From positions 62,001 to 126,000 of the forward strand of contig JAEZZI010000026.1 of the NCBI GenBank assembly GCA_023418595.1: 64,000 nucleotides of DNA, written 5' to 3'. The position numbers and the translations under genes were made by a program. Below are positions 57,606 through 64,000 of the stretch, piece after piece. Under the pieces are notes generated by a model. That model ran no database searches. It saw only the letters and a program-made list of their open reading frames with translations, and was not told the origin of the DNA. This DNA is from Pseudomonadota bacterium (lineage in GTDB: Bacteria > Pseudomonadota > Alphaproteobacteria > Sphingomonadales > Sphingomonadaceae). Each line of letters starts with the position of its first letter. Position 1 is the first letter of the stretch.

Positions 57606-58535
57606 TCAGTTCGTGGGCGGCGCCGCTTCGGGCGCGGGTGCGCCACCTTCGGGCGCAGTATTTCCGGGGAGGATGGTCGAAAGATCGGGCACCTGGATCG
57701 GCGGTGCAACCGGCACCACCAGCCGCCCCTGACCCTGGATCGCAGCAGTTTCGATCCGGTCGAGCGCGCGCCGGGCATTCACATATCGCCGGGCGGCGAG
57801 CATCCAGCTTTGCGCATTGTCGGCGCCCGGCAGCCGCTCGATCTCGGCGATCGCGCCTTCGACCTGGCCTTCGTTCAGCCGCTGCCTTGCGCGCGCGAGG
57901 CGGTCGGCGGGGCGCGGGCTTTGCGATCCGCGCTGGCGGATGACGATCAGGCTGCCCAGCGAACGGCGGATCGCCGGACCCCAGCCGTCGGACAGATCGG
58001 TGCGGATCAGCGAGGGCGCGATGGTGTCGAGTGCTTCGCGAAGATCGCCGATCGTCACCGGCTCGCGTGCGCTGCGGGTGACGATCGCCACCGCCTGGGG
58101 TTCCGATTCGGCGAAGCGCAGCCGCAGCTGGTCCTCGATATAGCCGAGCGCCAGTCCGCGATCGAGCGCGCGCCGCGCGGCGAATGCGACCATCAGTCCT
58201 TCGGCGCGCGAGGCAAAGCCCGATGCGGTGCGCGATCCGATGTCGACATCTTCCAGCCGCCGTTCGAGTTCGGCGATCCGCATGGTCAGCGTGTCGGCGC
58301 GTGCCTGAAGCGTCACCGGGTCGCTGGGCGAGGGCTGCTCGGTCTGGACGGTCAGCGGCGCCGTCGCGGCGGCAGGCTCGGCACGTTCGCCCAGCCACCA
58401 GCGCACGCCGAGCGCCATCAGCGCCAGTCCCGCGACGAACGCGATCATCGCGACGATCAGCACCGGGCTGACGCCCCGCGTGCGGGTATCGCTGGGTATG
58501 GCGGGCGGCACGTCCGGCCCGGTGTCTAAGCTCAT
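57606..58535 (-). CDS. Mitofilin-like (COG4223) membrane protein
   Basis: 309 residues. One N-terminal membrane segment (VLIVAMIAFVAGLALMALGVRWWLG) is followed by a helical region beginning ARADTLTMRIAELERRLEDVD, with coiled-coil character, and a C-terminal mitofilin-like part (LARARQRLNEGQVEGAIAEIERLPGA...AARRYVNARRALDRIETAAI). Alphaproteobacterial homologues encoded beside hemD are the bacterial relatives of Mic60 and shape intracytoplasmic membranes. The start at 58535 is the ATG of MSLDTG; the longer frame covers hemD on the same strand in another frame. Confidence 0.75.
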   Translation of the reverse strand: MSLDTGPDVPPAIPSDTRTRGVSPVLIVAMIAFVAGLALMALGVRWWLGERAEPAAATAPLTVQTEQPSPSDPVTLQARADTLTMRIAELERRLEDVDIGSRTASGFASRAEGLMVAFAARRALDRGLALGYIEDQLRLRFAESEPQAVAIVTRSAREPVTIGDLREALDTIAPSLIRTDLSDGWGPAIRRSLGSLIVIRQRGSQSPRPADRLARARQRLNEGQVEGAIAEIERLPGADNAQSWMLAARRYVNARRALDRIETAAIQGQGRLVVPVAPPIQVPDLSTILPGNTAPEGGAPAPEAAPPTN

Positions 58536-58567
58536 GCGCGCCCTTATCCCCGTCGCTCGTCCCAGCG

Positions 58568-59242
58568 TCAATCGGCGAGGGCGGTGGCAAGCGTCAGCAG
58601 GGCGGCGTCGCTGGGCTCGGGCGCGGCCTCGACCGCTTCCCATCCCGATCCGGCGGCGTCGGCCACGGCCTGGCTGATCGCGGCGATGGCGATCGACCCG
58701 CGCGCCAGCCCGCCCGCATCGACCGCGCGGGCAAGGCGCATCGCGGCGCGCGGTGAGTGGAGCAACGCGACGCAGCCGAACAGCCGCACGATATCCTCGC
58801 GGGTGACCGCGACCGCTTCGCTGGCATAGACGATCCGCACGTCGGACAGGTGCAGCGTATCGACGATGATCCGGTCGCGCCCCGCCAGATGAAGCGCGCG
58901 TCCGATGCGGTGCGCGCCCAGCGTTTCGGATAAGGCCGCCAGCCCGCCGCTGCCGATCGCGGTGACGTCGAGCCCCGCCGCGCGAGCGGCCCGCGCCGTC
59001 GCCTTGCCCACCGCAAAGACGGGAAGGTGGGCGTAATCGTGCAGCCGCGGCCCGGCGTTGCGCACCGCATTGGCGCTGGTCAGCACCAGCGCGTCGTGCA
59101 ACGCCGGGTCTGCGGGTGTCCAGGCCAGTCCGCGAATCTCGAACAGCGGCAGGCGGATGACGCGCAGGCCCAGCGCGAGCGCGAGGGCCGCGGTCGCGGC
59201 GTTGCCGGGTTCCGGCCGCAGGATCGCGACCGGGCGGGTCAT
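58568..59242 (-). CDS. hemD: Uroporphyrinogen-III synthase HemD
   Basis: 224 residues with the low-conservation HemD layout: PVAILRPEPGNAATAALALALG at the start, ALVLTSANAVRNAG near residue 55, and IAAISQAVADAAGSGWEAVEAAPEPSDAALLTLA at the end. It closes and inverts ring D of hydroxymethylbilane. The start overlaps the hemC stop by four bases, so both enzymes of the successive steps are coupled. Confidence 0.87.
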   Translation of the reverse strand: MTRPVAILRPEPGNAATAALALALGLRVIRLPLFEIRGLAWTPADPALHDALVLTSANAVRNAGPRLHDYAHLPVFAVGKATARAARAAGLDVTAIGSGGLAALSETLGAHRIGRALHLAGRDRIIVDTLHLSDVRIVYASEAVAVTREDIVRLFGCVALLHSPRAAMRLARAVDAGGLARGSIAIAAISQAVADAAGSGWEAVEAAPEPSDAALLTLATALAD

Positions 59243-60153
59243 GGCCCCGCGAACAGCCTGGCAACGGCGCGCGGCGCGCGCGCGAGCAGATCGCGGGCAA
59301 GTGCTTCTGCGGCGGCATCGTCGTCGCCATCGCTGGCGATGTCGCCGGTGACGTGATCGCTGCCGTCCTCAGCCAGCAATTCCGCGCGAATCGTCAGGCG
59401 GTCGTCGACGATTTCGGCAAGCGCCGCGACCGGCGAATGGCAATCCGCACCGAGCACCGCGAGCAGCGCGCGTTCGGCCATCACGCAGCGCCAGGTCGGC
59501 TTGTGGTCGATCGCATCGACGATGCGACACGCGTCTCTGTCGTCGGCGCGCACCTCGATCCCGACCGCACCTTGCGCGGGCGCGGGGAGCAGGTCGTCGA
59601 TGGCATGGCCGATGTCGGACTGCCCCAGCCGGTCGAGCCCCGCGGCGGCAAGCAATGTCGCGTCGGCCTCTCCCGCCTCCAGTTTCGCCAGCCGGGTGGC
59701 GACATTGCCGCGGAACAGGAGGATGTTGAGGTCCGGGCGCAGGTGGAGCAACTGCGCGGCGCGTCGGGGCGAACTGGTGCCGACCCGCGCGCCCGTTGCC
59801 AGCGCGGCGATCGACTCCGCGCCGATCAACCTGTCGCGCACATCGGCGCGCGGCAGCATCGCGGCGATACGGATGGCGGTGGGGCGGATCGTCTCGACAT
59901 CCTTCATCGAATGCACCGCGCAGTCGATTTCACCATCCAGCAGCGCGCGGTCGAGTTCCTTGGTCCACAATGCCTTGCCGCCGATTTCGGCGAGCGCGCG
60001 GTCCTGGACCCGGTCGCCGGTGGTCTTGATCGGCACGATCTCGACGCCCTCGTCGGCCCAGCCATGCGCCGCGATCAGCGCCGAGCGCACCATATTGGCC
60101 TGGACGAGCGCCAGCGGCGAGCCGCGCGTGCCGATGCGGAAAGGGGCAGTCAT
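59239..60153 (-). CDS. hemC: Porphobilinogen deaminase HemC
   Basis: 304 residues. It begins IGTRGSPLALVQANMVRSAL; further blocks are TTGDRVQDRALAEIGGKALWTKELDRALLDGEIDCAVHSMKDVE and VGTSSPRRAAQLLHLRPDL. The cofactor-binding cysteine is in LGADCHSPVAALAEI near residue 240. It joins four porphobilinogen units into hydroxymethylbilane. Divergent from tsaD with a 65-base gap. Confidence 0.95.
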   Translation of the reverse strand: MTAPFRIGTRGSPLALVQANMVRSALIAAHGWADEGVEIVPIKTTGDRVQDRALAEIGGKALWTKELDRALLDGEIDCAVHSMKDVETIRPTAIRIAAMLPRADVRDRLIGAESIAALATGARVGTSSPRRAAQLLHLRPDLNILLFRGNVATRLAKLEAGEADATLLAAAGLDRLGQSDIGHAIDDLLPAPAQGAVGIEVRADDRDACRIVDAIDHKPTWRCVMAERALLAVLGADCHSPVAALAEIVDDRLTIRAELLAEDGSDHVTGDIASDGDDDAAAEALARDLLARAPRAVARLFAGP

Positions 60154-60218
60154 GTCGATGACGCCTAGAGGATCGCCCGCCCCTTCGACAAGCTTGCGGA
60201 TCGGGCTATGGAAGGATC

Positions 60219-61349
60219 ATGGCACTCATCCTCGGGATTGAATCGAGCTGCGACGAAACCGCCGCCGCGATCGTCACTAGCGACCGGCAGATCCTGTCGC
60301 ACCGGCTGGCAGGGCAGGAAAAGGCGCACGCGCCGTTCGGCGGCGTCGTCCCCGAAATTGCCGCGCGCGCGCATGTCGAAGCGGTCGGGCCGTTGGTTGA
60401 GGCCGCACTGGCCGATGCAGGCGTGACGCTGGGTGAGGTCGATGCAATCGCCGCGACGGCGGGGCCGGGATTGATCGGTGGCGTCATGGTGGGACTGGTC
60501 ACGGGAAAGGCGCTGGCGCTGGCTTGCGCCAAGCCTCTGGTGGCGGTCAATCACCTCGAAGGCCATGCGCTCAGCCCGCGATTGTCCGACCCCGATCTCG
60601 AATTTCCCTATCTGTTGCTGCTGGTGTCGGGCGGGCATTGCCAGTTGCTGCTGGTCGAAGGCGTCGGACGCTATCGGCGGCTGGCGACGACGATCGACGA
60701 TGCGGCGGGGGAGGCATTCGACAAGACCGCCAAGCTGCTGGGTCTGGGCTTTCCGGGTGGGCCTGCGGTCGAGGAAGCGGCGAAGGCGGGCGATCCCTGG
60801 GGCGTGCCACTGCCGCGCCCGCTGGTCGGGACGGCGGAGCCGCATTTCTCGTTCGCGGGACTGAAGAGCGCGGTGCTGCGCGCGCGGGATGCGGGCATCC
60901 ACAAGCCGCAGGACATCGCGGCATCGTTTCAGCAAGCGGTGGTCGATTGCCTGCTCGACCGGACGCGACGGGCGTTGCAAACGATCTCTCCTCCTCCGTT
61001 CGTTTCGAGCGAAGTCGAGAAACGTGATCCGGGCGCGCGTGAGCGTTTCTCGACTTCGCTCGAAACGAACGGGAGAGAGGGTGCAAGTCCGACCGCGCTT
61101 GTCGTGGCGGGCGGGGTTGCCGCCAATCGGACGATCCGCGCCGCGCTCGAAGGGCTTGCGACCGACCATGGCCTGCGCTTCGTCGCGCCGCCGCTCTGGC
61201 TGTGCACCGATAACGCGGCGATGATCGGCTGGGCGGGCGCGGAGCGGTTTGCAGCCGGACTGACCGATCCGCTCGACACGGCGGCACGACCGCGCTGGCC
61301 GCTCGATCCGACAGCAGAAAAGGCGCGCGGCGCGGGGGTGAAGGCATGA
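60219..61349 (+). CDS. tsaD: tRNA threonylcarbamoyladenosine transferase TsaD with repeat insertion
   Basis: 376 residues; typical TsaD is about 340-350. The N-terminus ILGIESSCDETAAAIV and the metal motif HLEGH (in AVNHLEGHALSP) are intact, as are the C-terminal VAGGVAANRTIRAALE and LCTDNAAMIGWAGAERF. Between residues about 256 and 290 lies a palindromic element (60996-61072) read through in frame as FVSSEVEKRD...RFSTSLETNG, just before the conserved PTALVVAGGVAAN. TsaD is essential for the t6A tRNA modification, so the insertion must be tolerated. Its stop overlaps gpsA. Confidence 0.93.
   Translation: MALILGIESSCDETAAAIVTSDRQILSHRLAGQEKAHAPFGGVVPEIAARAHVEAVGPLVEAALADAGVTLGEVDAIAATAGPGLIGGVMVGLVTGKALALACAKPLVAVNHLEGHALSPRLSDPDLEFPYLLLLVSGGHCQLLLVEGVGRYRRLATTIDDAAGEAFDKTAKLLGLGFPGGPAVEEAAKAGDPWGVPLPRPLVGTAEPHFSFAGLKSAVLRARDAGIHKPQDIAASFQQAVVDCLLDRTRRALQTISPPPFVSSEVEKRDPGARERFSTSLETNGREGASPTALVVAGGVAANRTIRAALEGLATDHGLRFVAPPLWLCTDNAAMIGWAGAERFAAGLTDPLDTAARPRWPLDPTAEKARGAGVKA
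60996..61072. repeat. Type A palindromic repeat inside tsaD
   Basis: Two 29-base arms (60996-61024 and 61044-61072) are perfectly complementary, with a 19-base loop. The copy is the best preserved of the family in this window, suggesting a fairly recent insertion, and it keeps the tsaD frame open. Confidence 0.9.
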
Positions 61350-62323
61350 AAATCGGCGTGATCGGCGCGGGCGCATGGGGAACCGCGCTGGCGCAAGTGG
61401 CGGCGTGGGGCGGCGAGCAGGTGGTGCTTTGGGCGCGCGAGGGCGATGTCGTCGCCTCGATCAACGAAGGCCATGAAAACCGGCTGTTCCTGTCGGGCGT
61501 CACGCTGTCGCCCGCGATCCGCGCGACGTCCGATTTCGCCGAGCTGCGCGGTTGCGACGCGCTGCTGTTGGTGGCGCCCGCGCAGCATGTCCGCGCCGTG
61601 CTGGGCGAAGCGCAGACCGGCGCGACGCCTTTGGTGCTGTGCGCCAAGGGGATCGAGGCGGGGACCGGGCTGCTGGTCGGCGAAGTCGCCGCACAAGCCG
61701 CACCCGACGCGCCCATCGCGGTGCTGTCGGGGCCGACCTTCGCGCATGAGGTCGCAAAGGGATTGCCGACCGCGGTGACGCTGGCGTGCGGCGACGATGC
61801 GCTGGGGGCGGCCCTCGCCGCGCGGCTTGCCGCACCGACGTTTCGCACCTATGCGTCGCGCGACGTGGTGGGGGCGGAGATCGGCGGCGCGGTCAAGAAT
61901 GTGCTCGCCATTGCTTGCGGCGTGGTCGAGGGCGGGGGGCTGGGGCTGAACGCGCGCGCCGCGACGATCGCGCGCGGCTTTGCCGAGATGACCCGGTTCG
62001 GCGTTGCGCGCGGCGGGCAGGCGGAGACGCTGGCCGGGCTGTCGGGGCTGGGCGATCTGGTGCTGACTTGCTCGTCGACCAATTCGCGGAATTTCTCGCT
62101 CGGCGTCGGGCTGGGTCAGGGCAAGGCGGCAGGCGAGCTGCTGGCCGACCGGCGCACGGTGGCCGAAGGCGCGTTCACCGCGCCGGTGCTGCGCGAGGAA
62201 GCGCGCAAGGCCGGGGTGGAGATGCCGGTGACCGACGCGGTGTGCGCGCTGCTGGACGGCGCGCCGGTCGAAACGGTGGTGCGCAACTTGTTGGCCAGGC
62301 CGTTAAAGGCGGAAGGGTTTTAG
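61346..62323 (+). CDS. gpsA: Glycerol-3-phosphate dehydrogenase GpsA
   Basis: 325 residues. The NAD(P) motif KIGVIGAGAWGTALAQVAA opens the protein. Further blocks are VLSGPTFAHEVAKGLPTAVTLA, EIGGAVKNVLAIACGVVEGGGLGLNARAA with the catalytic lysine, and LSGLGDLVLTCSSTNSRNF. It makes glycerol-3-phosphate for phospholipids. ATGA overlap with tsaD. Confidence 0.94.
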   Translation: MKIGVIGAGAWGTALAQVAAWGGEQVVLWAREGDVVASINEGHENRLFLSGVTLSPAIRATSDFAELRGCDALLLVAPAQHVRAVLGEAQTGATPLVLCAKGIEAGTGLLVGEVAAQAAPDAPIAVLSGPTFAHEVAKGLPTAVTLACGDDALGAALAARLAAPTFRTYASRDVVGAEIGGAVKNVLAIACGVVEGGGLGLNARAATIARGFAEMTRFGVARGGQAETLAGLSGLGDLVLTCSSTNSRNFSLGVGLGQGKAAGELLADRRTVAEGAFTAPVLREEARKAGVEMPVTDAVCALLDGAPVETVVRNLLARPLKAEGF

Positions 62324-62328
62324 CCGTC

Positions 62329-62434
62329 GTCACCCCGGACTTGTTCCGGGGTCCACCGTGCGGCAAGCAAAATGGCTTGAGGCGCTTGCAAAGCGATAAC
62401 GGCCTAGTGGACCCCGGAACAAGTCCGGGGTGAC
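62329..62434. repeat. Type B palindromic repeat, best-preserved copy
   Basis: 28-base arms at 62329-62356 and 62407-62434 are perfectly complementary (core CCCCGGACTTGTTCCGGGG and its complement), and each arm is itself partly palindromic. A 50-base centre separates them. It fills the gap between the convergent gpsA and AsmA genes and could stop transcription from both sides. Confidence 0.88.
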
Positions 62435-62458
62435 GGGTTGGGGGGTAGAAACCTGTCC

Positions 62459-64000
62459 TTACTTCAGCGCTCGCATCGCCAGCACGCCGCAATTGGCATC
62501 GGTCGCCAGCGGTTTCTGGTCCCCCGTGATCGCCTTGCCCAGCAGGCGCAGCACCGTGCCTGCGCTCCGCGACCCCTTGGGCGGGAAGGCGCTGGGATTC
62601 TTGATCGTGCCGCCGATCGGCAGCGGGCGATCGTAGCGCAGCAAGCTCCTCTGCTTCGGCGCGCCGGTCAGCAACCAGTCGAGGCGATCGGTCTTCATGT
62701 CGATCGTGCCGGTCACATTGGCCTGGCTCTTCGACGTATCGACCACCAGCGGGTTGAGCCGCCCGGTGCCGCCGCGCAGATCCATGCGGAACACCAGGCA
62801 ATTGAGCCGCGCGCGTTCGCTTTCGTCGCCGGTCACCCCGCGCCCGATGTCGAGGCCGATGAACGACGCCATCCGCCCCGGCAGCACGCCGTTGGTAGCG
62901 ACCAGTCCAACCATGCCGTTGGCACTGCCCACTGCTTGGCGCAGCGTCCGCCCCGGCCCGGTCAGTTCGGCGCGTCCGCGCAAGCTGCCTGAAATATCGC
63001 CATGCCCGGCAAAGGTCGCCAGCGTCGAACCGGCGAGTTTCAGGTCGAGTGTCACCATCGGCACCTCGCGCCCGCGCGCGTCGATGAAGATGCGGCCCGA
63101 TACCCCGCCGCGGGTCAGGGCTGCCGACAAAGGCTCGACCGTCAATTGCCGGTCGTCCATCGTCAGCACGCCGCGCGCCGAGCGGAATGGCGCGGGCGAC
63201 CGCCACAACAGACGGCTCAGGTTGAACTCGATCCGCCCGTCGGTGGTGTCGATATTGCCGATGTCGATATCGGTGTCTGGCACCACGCGCGGGCCGGTTT
63301 GCGCCGCCTTCGCAGCACCACGCGCACGTCCGGCATCGTCGGCAAGGTCGTCGAAATCGAAGCCCGACGAGTCGAGCTTGCCGGTCAGCCTGGTGCGCCC
63401 TCCGCGCTTTTCGACCTTCAATTCGCCCGAAATGTTCGACCGCCCGATCGTGCCGTTCAGGTCGGTGATGATCCAGTCGGGGCTGGCGCGTTCGATGTCG
63501 GCGGTCAGGCGCACCGGCTGGGTGCCGGGCAACCCGGCTTCGATGATCGCATCCAGCGTTTTCAATGAATCGCCGCGCGCGGTGACCCTGCCGGTGAATC
63601 GTCCGGTATCGAGCGCCTGCGCCATCCGTCCGTCGAGCCGCATCGCCAGCGCGTCGCCGGTGACCTCTGCCCGGAACGGCCAGGAACCATCGGTGATCGG
63701 CGCGCCGACCGCGACGATCCTGACCGGTCGGTCGCGCACGCTGCCCCGGCCACCGATGCGCAGGCCTTGCCCATCGAACGCGACCCGCACCGTGGCCGAA
63801 CGGTTGCGCTGCGCATCCTCATACCGGACGACGGCATCCTCGACCGTCAGGTCGTTGAGTCGCGTCGGCGATCCGCTGCCTGCATCGTCCGCACGGTCGC
63901 GTTCCCAGTTGCGGCGGCCCTGTTCGTCGCGAATCAGGTGCGCGCGCAGGCCGGTGATGCGGATGCCATCGGGGCGCATCTGCCCGCGGATCGCACGCAG
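62459..64000 (-). CDS. AsmA-family protein, N-terminus outside the window
   Basis: At least 513 C-terminal residues are visible; the frame is open to the right edge, so the start lies beyond it. It shows the AsmA/YhdP-type repetitive beta pattern (VRIVAVGAPITDGSWPFRAEVTGDALAMRLDGRM, LKVEKRGGRTRLTGKLDSSGFDFDDLADD) and a C-terminal AsmA_2-like end (LRQAVGSANGMVGLVATNGVLPGRMASFIGLDIGRG, DTSKSQANVTGTIDMKTDRLDWLLTGAPK). These envelope proteins are implicated in lipid transport between membranes. The start codon MRPDG at 63979 is only the first in-window ATG. Confidence 0.85.
   Translation of the reverse strand: MRAIRGQMRPDGIRITGLRAHLIRDEQGRRNWERDRADDAGSGSPTRLNDLTVEDAVVRYEDAQRNRSATVRVAFDGQGLRIGGRGSVRDRPVRIVAVGAPITDGSWPFRAEVTGDALAMRLDGRMAQALDTGRFTGRVTARGDSLKTLDAIIEAGLPGTQPVRLTADIERASPDWIITDLNGTIGRSNISGELKVEKRGGRTRLTGKLDSSGFDFDDLADDAGRARGAAKAAQTGPRVVPDTDIDIGNIDTTDGRIEFNLSRLLWRSPAPFRSARGVLTMDDRQLTVEPLSAALTRGGVSGRIFIDARGREVPMVTLDLKLAGSTLATFAGHGDISGSLRGRAELTGPGRTLRQAVGSANGMVGLVATNGVLPGRMASFIGLDIGRGVTGDESERARLNCLVFRMDLRGGTGRLNPLVVDTSKSQANVTGTIDMKTDRLDWLLTGAPKQRSLLRYDRPLPIGGTIKNPSAFPPKGSRSAGTVLRLLGKAITGDQKPLATDANCGVLAMRALK

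Noticed and set aside
1..64000. CRISPR arrays, rRNA operons and insertion sequences
   Set aside because: No regularly spaced direct repeats with unique spacers, no rRNA-like sequence and no transposase gene were seen.

Overview
The window is GC-rich DNA from an alphaproteobacterium, most likely a sphingomonad. The chromosomal genes (tldD, ftsK, hemC/hemD, tsaD, gpsA, a glnK-amtB pair, a TonB-dependent receptor) and two families of short palindromic repeats fit Sphingomonas and relatives. This is inferred from gene content and repeat style, not from a marker-gene comparison.

Positions 1 to about 38956 belong to an integrative and conjugative element (ICE). Its right end abuts the 3' end of a tRNA-Ser(GGA) gene; its left end lies outside the window. 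Reading left to right: (a) a probable defence island with a zinc-hook ATPase cut by the left edge and, on the opposite strand, a tightly overlapping operon of a ribbon-helix-helix regulator, three different DNA methyltransferases and a PLD-family nuclease (2513-11086); (b) an ArdA antirestriction gene; (c) a control region with a DUF6499/DUF2285 gene pair that looks like the +1-frameshifted excision activator FseA, a divergent short DUF2285 (QseM-like) gene, a strongly structured non-coding stretch, one copy of a 69-bp repeat and an AlpA-like HTH gene; (d) repA with iteron-like repeats, then DUF2840, traF, DUF736, a VirB1-like transglycosylase, a probable oriT and the relaxase rlxS; (e) cargo, partly of lower GC (AraC regulator, two VOC proteins, an EamA transporter); (f) a LysR regulator, traG, a CopG-like gene and a complete trbBCDEJKLFGI mating-pair operon; (g) a second copy of the 69-bp repeat and an operon coupling a TumE/TumA-type toxin-antitoxin pair to a large serine recombinase whose reading frame runs through the tRNA-Ser gene.

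From 39048 to 64000 is ordinary chromosome: a cyclophilin-type isomerase, glnK-amtB with a textbook sigma-54 promoter, ccdAB, tldD, an ABC ATPase, ftsK, a UbiH-type monooxygenase, a LON-domain protein with a YbbN-like thioredoxin, tRNA-Gly(GCC), a TonB-dependent receptor, a DUF72 protein, a glutarate-type CoA-transferase with glutaryl-CoA dehydrogenase, a mitofilin-like protein with hemD and hemC, tsaD-gpsA, and the 3' part of an AsmA-like gene. Palindromic repeats sit in most convergent junctions, and one copy is inserted in frame inside tsaD.

The most promising candidate for an undescribed system is the three-methyltransferase plus PLD-nuclease operon, possibly together with the zinc-hook ATPase. 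No DISARM helicase, DrmB, BREX or Pgl core gene is visible beside it. The regulatory block at 12.1-13.7 kb is the second most interesting region.
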